Source of the DNA: Bacillota bacterium
Lineage (GTDB): Bacteria; Bacillota; Clostridia; Christensenellales; Aristaeellaceae
Direction: 5' to 3'
Assembly: GCA_023415715.1 (NCBI GenBank)
Contig: JAEZJP010000305.1
Location: 1-10,788 of the forward strand
Length of the DNA: 10,788 bases
Shown: piece by piece, positions 1 to 6,660 of the stretch
How the letters are laid out: every line of letters begins with the position of its first letter
How positions within the stretch are numbered: position 1 is the first letter of the stretch
Program-made: the position numbers and the translations under genes
The notes under the pieces: model-generated
What the model saw: only the letters and a program-made list of their open reading frames with translations
The model's database searches: none
What the model was told of the DNA's origin: nothing

Positions 1-2
1 TA

Positions 3-1433
3 TTAAACTTTGTGGTAATCAAAATCCAGCATCATGGAAAGATCTGCAATGGCCGGGATGCAATCGCCGCTTGCGATGCCGTAATGCTGCGTCACGCCGA
101 TACGAAGCAGCTTTTCAAACAGTTCGGGGCTGGTTTGCCCCACCGGTCTAAACAGGCCGTGGGAATACGTAGCCAGAAAATGATCGCAGGGAAGGCTGTC
201 TATGAGCGTTGCGGCGAACAGGAAACGGCCGTTATGCTCTGAGCAGTGCAGCATGGTCTTGCGCCCAGGCGAAAACACATGCCAGGCAAAAGGCGCGCCC
301 GCGTGCTTCCAAGGGGAAGTGGCAAACCGCACATCAATGGAAATTTTCGTCTTGCCCGCAGGGTCGGTATAATCGTTGGGCCCCGCATGCCCGGCCGCAA
401 AGTTTCCATTGGGCAGGTCGATATGGAAAGGCTCAATAAAGTGCACGTGACCGCCGGTTAACAGATGCAGGATGTATGTGGCCAGGCCGCCGCCGATATC
501 GCCCTCGGGCACGACGATGGTGTTCACATCAGGCTGGGTCGGATAAAAGCCCGGGCGCAGGCCTACCTGCTTAAACAATACCGTATCAATATCGTTGAGC
601 ACCATAAGATCCAGCTTGTATTTCCTGGCCATGCGCTCCATAGCCATGCTGGCGCGGACGCTGGCCAGGAATTTATCTTCCCGCACATTGGGCAGCACCT
701 CAAAGCGCGAGGCGATATCCTTCATGACACGAACGGCTTCCGCCTCGGAAATCTCTTCAATGGTATCGGCAAGCTCCGCAACGGACAGGAAGCGAAGCTC
801 AGGGCCCACCTTTTGGAATACGTCGTAGGGATGCACATACGTACTCCACATGGCCTCATTATAGCAAGCCAGCAGGCCTATGGTACCGTTCTTTAAAATG
901 GTGCGGGCCCTAGCGGCGTTTCCAAACACAGCTGCGCGGTCCATGATTTGATTCCAAGTCCCAACGGTAGTTTCCAGCATCGGGCGCTTGTAATTGATAT
1001 TGTTGCCGCTGGCCTCCTGCATGCCTACGAGACCGCCGCAGCAAAGATATTCGGTAAACTCGTCGCTGTCGTGGGTATCCTTCAAATTGATTTCATCCCG
1101 CATGCGGTGGGCAAACAGCACAGGCACGGGCGGCATATCGCGTAGGAAGCGGTTCCAGGCAAAATCCTCCGCCCAACTTAAATAAATGGCCAACACATAG
1201 TCCACCTTGTCACGGACAAACGCATCCATGGCGGCTATGATATCTTCCCTTGTAAAAACAATGCCCGGGTCCGTCACGTCGGCGATTTTTTGGCAATCGG
1301 CCAGCATCCACGCTGCCTCGTCCTGTTTCCTTTTCAGATACGTACCCCGCGCAGTTCCTTCACCCAAACGGCAAAAGCGTTCCGCACCGAGCAATAAAAG
1401 CCCCATCCTTGGCTTGCGCAGCTGTTCCTGCAA
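3..1433 (-). CDS. L-arabinose/L-fucose isomerase-family sugar isomerase, TTG start
   Basis: Probable cytoplasmic metal-dependent aldose-ketose isomerase; the actual sugar cannot be told from sequence. Counting from the TTG at 1433 the protein has 476 residues, about the size usual for AraA-like enzymes. The N-terminal strand RMGLLLLG (9-16) opens the first Rossmann-like domain. Likely Mn-binding residues are E310 (VPEGD), E334 or D339, H349 (GHAG) and H450 (QHYG), close to the E306/E333/H350/H450 set of E. coli AraA. The frame is open up to 1664, but that extension contains a near-perfect sigma-A promoter and unfamiliar sequence. GGAGGG lies 6 bases before the TTG. The next in-frame ATG, at 1406, lacks a good ribosome binding site and would begin inside the first conserved strand. 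The gene is divergent from the LuxR-type regulator, its most likely controller (inference). The family is fairly sure; the substrate is unknown. Confidence 0.83.
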   Translation of the reverse strand: MQEQLRKPRMGLLLLGAERFCRLGEGTARGTYLKRKQDEAAWMLADCQKIADVTDPGIVFTREDIIAAMDAFVRDKVDYVLAIYLSWAEDFAWNRFLRDMPPVPVLFAHRMRDEINLKDTHDSDEFTEYLCCGGLVGMQEASGNNINYKRPMLETTVGTWNQIMDRAAVFGNAARARTILKNGTIGLLACYNEAMWSTYVHPYDVFQKVGPELRFLSVAELADTIEEISEAEAVRVMKDIASRFEVLPNVREDKFLASVRASMAMERMARKYKLDLMVLNDIDTVLFKQVGLRPGFYPTQPDVNTIVVPEGDIGGGLATYILHLLTGGHVHFIEPFHIDLPNGNFAAGHAGPNDYTDPAGKTKISIDVRFATSPWKHAGAPFAWHVFSPGRKTMLHCSEHNGRFLFAATLIDSLPCDHFLATYSHGLFRPVGQTSPELFEKLLRIGVTQHYGIASGDCIPAIADLSMMLDFDYHKV

Positions 1434-1439
1434 TGCTCT

Positions 1440-1445
1440 CCCTCC
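1440..1445 (-). promoter_or_regulatory. Ribosome binding site that sets the isomerase TTG start
   Basis: On the minus strand this reads GGAGGG, separated by 6 bases from the TTG at 1433-1431. It is the best Shine-Dalgarno match near the beginning of the conserved isomerase sequence and lies downstream of the promoter at 1515-1543, so it decides the start. An ATG at 1447-1445 in another frame has AAGGAG only 3 bases upstream and is less likely to be used. Confidence 0.7.
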
Positions 1446-1514
1446 ATACTCTCCTTCATAAGATAAAGGTGAAAGAAAAGTACTATATACTTGAATGCTC
1501 TTTTCTATAGGCTC

Positions 1515-1543
1515 ATTATATTCCGCCCCCCGTGCAGAGTCAA
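1515..1543 (-). promoter_or_regulatory. Sigma-A promoter of the isomerase gene
   Basis: On the minus strand the -35 box TTGACT (1543-1538) is followed after exactly 17 bases by a perfect -10 box TATAAT (1520-1515). Transcription should begin near 1508, giving a leader of about 75 nt before the TTG start. The match is close enough to consensus to expect substantial basal activity, so control by repression or by sugar supply is as plausible as activation (inference). Confidence 0.8.
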
Positions 1544-1569
1544 GTACTAATTCATAATTTCTTCGAATT

Positions 1570-1597
1570 TTTGCGAACTTGTTTTCGGTTCTGCAAA
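1570..1597. promoter_or_regulatory. Candidate operator dyad in the divergent control region
   Basis: TTTGCGAAC (1570-1578) and GTTCTGCAAA (1588-1597) form an inverted repeat around a 9-base spacer, with one extra base in the right arm. The centre lies roughly 75 bp upstream of the expected isomerase start point, a usual place for an activator site, and about 160 bp upstream of the regulator gene. No regulator can be assigned from sequence, so binding by the neighbouring LuxR-type protein is inference. Confidence 0.3.
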
Positions 1598-1705
1598 CTG
1601 CCCCGGCCCATGTTAAAAAAATATTTACCGGCCGCATCACCAAAATGACTTTAAAATATGACAATTTTGTGGTAATTCATATAGCGAGATTACGAAAGGT
1701 GTAGG

Positions 1706-1728
1706 TCTTTCATTCAAATAATGAAAGA
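1706..1728. repeat. Perfect 9-bp inverted repeat just before the regulator gene
   Basis: TCTTTCATT (1706-1714) and AATGAAAGA (1720-1728) are perfect inverted copies around the 5-base spacer CAAAT. The right arm ends 18 bases before the regulator's ATG. It may be an operator for autoregulation, or in the mRNA a hairpin that partly hides the only purine-rich stretch (1723-1732) that could serve as ribosome binding site. The two readings cannot be separated from sequence. Confidence 0.4.
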
Positions 1729-1746
1729 AGAGTAGCGATCAGATAC

Positions 1747-4326
1747 ATGTATACAAAAAAATATCATTTCTCCAGCATGCTTAAGCATAGGCTTAACCAA
1801 ATCTCTCACTACCCATTAACCATTGTGGAAGCGCCGTCGGGGTTCGGAAAGACAACAGCCATAAGAGAATATTTAAGTGAAAACATACCGCAGAGCGCCT
1901 GCGTATACTGGTATACCTGCCTTGGCGAGCCGGCCTCGGTCGCATGGCGTGGTATTTGTACCCTTTTTGCGAATGTGAACAGCATAGCTGCCGCCAGCCT
2001 TCAGGAATTGGAAATGCCCACATTGGTCACTCTGCCGAATATGACCTTGATCCTTAAGGGTATTCAATGCCAGGCTGAAACGTATTTGGTGATTGACAAT
2101 TATCAGTTTGTAAAATGCGATATCCCGCGTGAGCTGATGAACGCTTTCTCCATGCACGGAAGTTCTGATCTGCATATGATATTTATCACACAGCAGCTGC
2201 GTACAAAGATGCCGTTCCCTATCCATAATGACATGATCAACATCATTGACTCATCCGCATTCTTCATCGACATGGAAGGCACAGACAGCCTGTTCCGCAT
2301 GGAGGGCATCCGCCTGACCAATGAGGAACTGAAGAATGTATGCATGAATACGGAGGGCTGGGTATCAGCAATACGTTTGCAGATCATTCATTACAAGGAA
2401 GCAGGCTCTCTTGAAAAATCAGCCGATATCGAGCATTTGGTAAAAACGGCAATCTGGAGCAGGCTCACAACCGAAGAAAGGAATTTCCTGCTTTCCGTAT
2501 CCATCCTGGACAGCTTTACGGCCCGGCAGGCGGCGATCATGCTTGGCAATGATTTTTTGCCTGAAAGTATAGAGGAATTGCTCAATTCCAATGATTTTAT
2601 CAGGTATTTCCCGGATCAGGGCATGTATACCATACACAGCATCCTGCAGGATTTTTTGCGGAATCGTTTTTATAATCACCAGCCTGAGCATCTTCAAAAG
2701 CAGATGCTGAACCTTGCCGGTTATTCCTGTTCCGCAATCTCGCAGTACTATTCTGCCGCGCAATACTTTTGTAAGGTCAAGAATTTCGACGCCCTTTTAT
2801 CTTTGCCTATTGACAGCCATTATCTTGGAAAATATAAAGAGAAGGATATTCTGGTTTTTCTAAAGGAAGTAGTTAAGGATGTGCCGGAGGAGACACTGTG
2901 CAAATACCCTGTCTTTTTGCTAACGCTTGCGTACCTCATGCTGTGGGAAGGACAACCGGAAACATTTCAAAAGCTGTACCGCTTGATTGGCTCCACTATT
3001 GAGAAGCACCATGATATGAACCAAGACGAACTTAAGCAGCTAAGGGGAGAATTTGCGCTTTTAAGTTCGTTTATCGAATACAACTGCATCGGGAAGATGA
3101 ACGTAAGGTTAAAGGCAGCGTATGAATTACTGGGCGGTCCAAGCAATCTCATCAGCAGCAGCATTGGTATCCCATGGTCCTTTGGAAACATCTCCTATCT
3201 CACCATGTATTGGCGGGAATCCGGCAAACTAGATGAAGAGCTGGACGAAATGGATGAATGCGCGGTCTATTACCGCAAGCTGACACGCGATCACTGCGCC
3301 GGAGCCAATAGCATCATGCGGGCGGAGGCCATGTTGATGCGCGGGGAAGATGAAGAGGCCGAGATCTTGTGCCATAAAGCACTTTACGAAGCCCGCAGAT
3401 TTAACCAGATCAGCATTTGCCTATATGCTGAACTTCTGTTCGCGCGAATTGCCATCCTGCGCCAAGATGCGGAATGTTATTTTTCGGCAGTCAGAAATAT
3501 TCAAAGTTACACCGCAGAAAAAGAAAACATTTATATACTGCGCATGGCGGAGCTGTGCTTATCCGCCTTAAATTTGGAGCTGGGTTTCAATGAAAATATT
3601 GCGCAGTGGCTAAACGATTTAGAAAGCATATCAAAGATTCTGTACTCACATTCCTCATCTCCAGCCATGATACTATATGCGAAGCATCTGCTGAAAGGAA
3701 AGCGGTATAATGAGTTTTTCGGCATTTCCCAGTTTCTGACTGATGCAGTTGGAAAGATAACCCCGAATGCGGAATTTTTGATGCCGCATGTATACCGCAA
3801 TATGTTTCTTGCCGTAGCCAAATACAATTGCGGAGATGCCCTGGAAGCAAAAGCACATCTCAAAGAAGCGCTGAATATAGCGCTACCGGATAAAATTTAC
3901 CTGCCTTTTGCACAGCAGGAGGGGCTCTATGAGACTCTTTTGGAATCGACCATGAGTATTTCCATTCACCCGGCAGTAAGCTTCCAGGGAGTCCATCCCA
4001 AGCAGCAAACAAACCATATCCCCCTAAATAATGAGATACAGAAGCTTGCCGTACATGAGACTGAAAAACGCTTGTCTGCATTGAAAGCGCTCTGCAGACG
4101 CCATACGAAGGGTGTTAACCATATAAGAAGGGCAATCCTTAAAACGAAATCCCCCTTGTCACAAAGAGAAAGAGAGGTTGCCCGCCTGTCCAAAGAAAGG
4201 CTCAGCGTAAAGGAAATCGCCGATAAACTATATATATCGGAAGCAACCGTCAGAACCATCCAGAGAAATGTGTACAGAAAGCTTGATATTCATACGAAGT
4301 CGGAATTATATACGATAGAACTTTAG
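1747..4326 (+). CDS. LuxR-family transcriptional regulator with N-terminal STAND ATPase (MalT-like architecture)
   Basis: Cytoplasmic ATP-dependent transcription factor of 859 residues, a typical length for large MalT-type LuxR regulators. The Walker A region is APSGFGKTT (29-37) and the Walker B strand is YLVIDN (113-118), with N where many relatives have a second D. The winged-helix and helical-repeat middle (about 190-790) carries no recognisable enzyme motif and is expected to sense a ligand. The C-terminal LuxR-type helix-turn-helix covers about 800-859: LSQRERE at 804-810, then KEIADKLYISEATVRTIQ as the DNA-binding helices. ATG 1747 is the first start after an in-frame stop at 1702, but it lacks a well-placed Shine-Dalgarno site: AAGAAGAG lies about 14 bases upstream. 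The divergent isomerase gene is the obvious target candidate (inference). Family assignment is firm; inducer and regulon are unknown. Confidence 0.9.
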   Translation: MYTKKYHFSSMLKHRLNQISHYPLTIVEAPSGFGKTTAIREYLSENIPQSACVYWYTCLGEPASVAWRGICTLFANVNSIAAASLQELEMPTLVTLPNMTLILKGIQCQAETYLVIDNYQFVKCDIPRELMNAFSMHGSSDLHMIFITQQLRTKMPFPIHNDMINIIDSSAFFIDMEGTDSLFRMEGIRLTNEELKNVCMNTEGWVSAIRLQIIHYKEAGSLEKSADIEHLVKTAIWSRLTTEERNFLLSVSILDSFTARQAAIMLGNDFLPESIEELLNSNDFIRYFPDQGMYTIHSILQDFLRNRFYNHQPEHLQKQMLNLAGYSCSAISQYYSAAQYFCKVKNFDALLSLPIDSHYLGKYKEKDILVFLKEVVKDVPEETLCKYPVFLLTLAYLMLWEGQPETFQKLYRLIGSTIEKHHDMNQDELKQLRGEFALLSSFIEYNCIGKMNVRLKAAYELLGGPSNLISSSIGIPWSFGNISYLTMYWRESGKLDEELDEMDECAVYYRKLTRDHCAGANSIMRAEAMLMRGEDEEAEILCHKALYEARRFNQISICLYAELLFARIAILRQDAECYFSAVRNIQSYTAEKENIYILRMAELCLSALNLELGFNENIAQWLNDLESISKILYSHSSSPAMILYAKHLLKGKRYNEFFGISQFLTDAVGKITPNAEFLMPHVYRNMFLAVAKYNCGDALEAKAHLKEALNIALPDKIYLPFAQQEGLYETLLESTMSISIHPAVSFQGVHPKQQTNHIPLNNEIQKLAVHETEKRLSALKALCRRHTKGVNHIRRAILKTKSPLSQREREVARLSKERLSVKEIADKLYISEATVRTIQRNVYRKLDIHTKSELYTIEL

Positions 4327-4388
4327 CAATAAATAGAAAAATACCTAAAATCATGGTATATATAAAAGAATTTGTTTATAGTATCGTA

Positions 4389-4419
4389 TAAAACAAGTAG
4401 CTTACAGCTATTTGTTTTA
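4389..4419. terminator. 14-bp hairpin resembling an intrinsic terminator after the regulator gene
   Basis: TAAAACAAGTAGCT (4389-4402) pairs with AGCTATTTGTTTTA (4406-4419) around the 3-base loop TAC; all 14 pairs form, one being G-T. The stem has an A-rich 5' side and a T-rich 3' side, so a short core (TAGCT/AGCTA) followed by TTTGTTTT would suit termination in either direction. Few G-C pairs make it weaker than a classic terminator. A second AT-only dyad, TTTATA/TATAAA, lies just upstream and shares bases with the left arm. Confidence 0.5.
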
Positions 4420-4439
4420 ATGCTGGAACAAAAAAGTGG

Positions 4440-4691
4440 AAATACAGGCTGCGTTTCAGAAAGAAAGTGCGGGAATATGACGACAGAACCTGCATTATTG
4501 TGATCGACACGAACAACATTTCCATCGGTCTGATCGTGGACAGCGTTTCGGAAGTAATCACCATGCAGGAGAAGGATATCGCTCCCCCGCCGGATATAAG
4601 CAAGAGCGGCCACAGGTATATCAAAGGGATCGGAAAAGCAGGCGGCAGTGTGAAGCTGCTGCTGGACTGCCGTATGCTTTTGGCGGATTAG
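4440..4691 (+). pseudogene. cheW remnant, C-terminal half only
   Basis: The frame gives about 83 residues that align by eye with the second half of CheW, the adaptor joining chemoreceptors to the kinase CheA. Hallmarks are RLRF, REYDDRTCIIVI, the IGLIVDSVSEV segment, a PPP segment and the ending KLLLDCRMLL. The first roughly 70 residues expected of a 140-160 residue CheW are absent: an in-frame TAG stands at 4398-4400, inside the hairpin, and the sequence between it and 4440 is AT-rich and not CheW-like in any frame. The first usable start, GTG at 4467, lacks a good ribosome binding site and would give 74 residues. The gene ends 26 bases before the chemoreceptor, as expected for a former cheW-mcp operon. 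The kept part shows no stop or frameshift, so the loss may be recent, or the fragment may still be expressed. Confidence 0.75.
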
Positions 4692-4717
4692 TCGCATATG
4701 GAAAGGGCTGGAATCAA

Positions 4718-6502
4718 ATGAAAAACCTGAACATCAGCACAAAATTGATCGTTGGCTTCGGTATCGTATTATTTTTACTCATATTGTCTATCGTACTTTC
4801 CATGTTCAGTATCACACGGATCAATGAACAAATAGATTTGTACTCAAAATACACAGTACCCAATTCCAACAGCCTTTGGTCTATGAGAAGAGATCTGGTA
4901 TCGGCCCAGAGATATGTGCTGCGGGCCTTACTTTCGAAAGACACACAAGAAATAAAGGATAACCTTTCGCAAGCTGAAATTGATGGACAAGCCGTACTCA
5001 ACACCCTGGAACTGTATTCCAAGAATCAAAGAAACAATAGCCGTGATGAACAAATAAACGCTGTAAGAACATACCTGGAGAATGCGGCTGCCTACAGGCG
5101 CGAAATTGCAGGGTTCCTGGCAAATATTACGGATGAGAACCTGAAGAATGCAGAAGACATTTTCTATAATGTATTCATTCCCGCATTTGATGAGGCTGCA
5201 AGTGTGCTGATAAGTTTTACTGCCGCTGCAAAGTCGAATGAAAATGCACAGCATCAGGAAGCGGATCTTGCGGTGAATTTGGCCTGGGTGTTGCTGATAA
5301 CCACCGCCGTAATCTCCATACTTATAACATTCTTTGTAACCGCCGCCATCAGAAAATCAATACTGGCCCCGGTGAAAGAGATCGAAACAGTATACGCACA
5401 AATAGAAAAAGGGAACTTGCAGTCTGAAATCACTTATGACAGCAGGGATGAGATCGGCAATTTGGCCAGAAGCATAAAAAAGACAAACGCCATTCTTGCT
5501 TCCTATATAAGGGATATATCAGAAAAGCTGGGCCAAATGTCCGCAGGGGATATGCGAATCAAGGTGGATATGGACTACATAGGCGATTTTGCTTCCATCA
5601 AGCAGGCGATGCAGAATATGGCATCGGCCTTGAACCATACGCTTACAACCATCAATACAGCCGCAGAACAGGTCAGCACCGGCTCCGCCCAGGTGGCCGG
5701 CGGAGCACAAGCCTTGGCAACGGGGTCGACTGAGCAAGCCTCCTCCGTAGAAGAATTGAGCGCATCCGTCACAATCATCGCAAAGCAGGCCGAGGAGAAT
5801 TCCTCAAATGTGAAAATGGCTTCGCAATACGTTGATCAGGCAGGCACAAACGTAAAAGACGGAAGCGGGCATATGAAACTGCTCACCGAGGCGATGGCTA
5901 ACATAGGCGCTGCGTCCAATCAAATCGCCAGCATTACCAAGGTGATTGAGGATATAGCCTTTCAAACCAATATTCTGGCCCTGAATGCGGCTATAGAAGC
6001 GGCACGTGCAGGAAACGCCGGTAAGGGCTTTGCAGTTGTTGCAGATGAAGTACGCAGCCTTGCCGCAAAGTCTGCCGAAGCTGCAAAGCAAACCGCAGAG
6101 CTGATTCAGCGTTCTGTTGCCACCGTTGCGGAGGGCACACTGTTAACCGCACAAACGGCACAGATCCTTAAAAACGTGGAGGACAAGGCCAAACTGGTCG
6201 AAGAAAGCATAGTCAGAATTGACCAGGCATCCTCCGAGCAGGCCGCAGCCATCGAACAAATCAAGCAAGGGCTTACGCAGGTAAACTCTGTGGTACAAAC
6301 AAACGCCGCCACCGCGGAAGAGAATTCAGCCACAAGCGAAGAAATGTCGGCTCAGGCTGCCACATTGCGGGAAGTAGTTGGAAAGTTCAGGCTAGATTCC
6401 GGTTACGAAAGAGACAGCATCGCATCCATTTCCCTGCTGAAGGAACCGCTTTCCGCTAACAAAAATACGGCCAAAACCAATTTCGGCTTGGGGAAGTACT
6501 GA
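4718..6502 (+). CDS. Methyl-accepting chemotaxis protein with four-helix-type ligand domain and tandem HAMP units
   Basis: Inner-membrane chemoreceptor of 594 residues that would control CheA through CheW. A first membrane helix (about 10-30) and a second (about 187-210) enclose an extracytoplasmic, mostly helical domain (about 31-186) resembling the four-helix-bundle sensor family. A HAMP domain follows (about 211-263, with DEIGNLARS), then a second HAMP-like unit (about 264-310). The cytoplasmic hairpin runs from about 315 to 557; its highly conserved tip spans 411-449, including AFQTNILALNAAIEAARAG and FAVVADEVRSLA. Glu/Gln-rich stretches near 336-347 and 533-542 are candidate methylation sites. 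No CheR-tethering NWETF-like pentapeptide is seen at the C-terminus. GGAAAGGG (4700-4707) lies 10 bases before the ATG. The gene directly follows the cheW remnant, so it must use a CheW encoded elsewhere (inference). Its ligand is unknown. Confidence 0.95.
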   Translation: MKNLNISTKLIVGFGIVLFLLILSIVLSMFSITRINEQIDLYSKYTVPNSNSLWSMRRDLVSAQRYVLRALLSKDTQEIKDNLSQAEIDGQAVLNTLELYSKNQRNNSRDEQINAVRTYLENAAAYRREIAGFLANITDENLKNAEDIFYNVFIPAFDEAASVLISFTAAAKSNENAQHQEADLAVNLAWVLLITTAVISILITFFVTAAIRKSILAPVKEIETVYAQIEKGNLQSEITYDSRDEIGNLARSIKKTNAILASYIRDISEKLGQMSAGDMRIKVDMDYIGDFASIKQAMQNMASALNHTLTTINTAAEQVSTGSAQVAGGAQALATGSTEQASSVEELSASVTIIAKQAEENSSNVKMASQYVDQAGTNVKDGSGHMKLLTEAMANIGAASNQIASITKVIEDIAFQTNILALNAAIEAARAGNAGKGFAVVADEVRSLAAKSAEAAKQTAELIQRSVATVAEGTLLTAQTAQILKNVEDKAKLVEESIVRIDQASSEQAAAIEQIKQGLTQVNSVVQTNAATAEENSATSEEMSAQAATLREVVGKFRLDSGYERDSIASISLLKEPLSANKNTAKTNFGLGKY

Positions 6503-6540
6503 TCCCTAAGCATGTGTGCCCATCCATGATAAGGGGGAGA

Positions 6541-6660
6541 ATGATTCAACAGCATTCATCTTGTTTAATACTTTTTATGTTATGTATTTGCAATCTCTTT
6601 AATATTATCCGCCTGAATGGACGGCAATCTGCAAAAGAAGAAGGGAATAGCATTGGATAG
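6541..6660 (+). CDS. Possible 39-residue hydrophobic leader ORF overlapping the c-di-GMP gene
   Basis: An ATG at 6541 preceded by TAAGGGGG (6530-6537, only 3 bases away) opens a 39-codon frame ending in TAG at 6658-6660. Residues 8-23 form a strongly hydrophobic, cysteine-containing stretch (CLILFMLCICNLFNII) followed by a charged tail, as in small membrane peptides. It overlaps the beginning of the next gene in another frame, and its stop falls 3 bases after a possible alternative TTG start (6653) of that gene, a layout that would allow translational coupling. No family is recognised, and it could be a chance frame. Confidence 0.25.
   Translation: MIQQHSSCLILFMLCICNLFNIIRLNGRQSAKEEGNSIG

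Noticed and set aside
1434..1664. In-frame N-terminal extension of the isomerase up to a TTG at 1664 (553 residues in all).
   Set aside because: The extension contains the -35/-10 promoter at 1515-1543, has no ribosome binding site at its far end, and encodes sequence unlike the family, whose members begin near the RMGLLLLG strand.
9..1676. Eleven-base direct repeat TTTGTGGTAAT at 9-19 and 1666-1676, almost bracketing the isomerase gene.
   Set aside because: Several exact 11-base matches are expected by chance in a window of this size, and no mobile-element genes or target-site signs accompany it.
4420..4502. ATG at 4420 as a possible start of the cheW gene.
   Set aside because: It is in a different frame from the CheW-like sequence and meets a TGA after 27 codons.
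4698..4721. Seven-codon ORF whose TGA overlaps the chemoreceptor ATG (ATGA).
   Set aside because: It is too short to be meaningful, and its start lies within the chemoreceptor's own ribosome binding region; chance is the simplest explanation.
6507..6532. Sigma-D (flagellar) type promoter: TAAG, 14 bases, CATGATAA before the GGDEF/HD-GYP gene.
   Set aside because: Only 5 of 8 bases match the -10 element GCCGATAA and 3 of 4 the -35 element. It is suggestive given the chemotaxis context but too weak to annotate.
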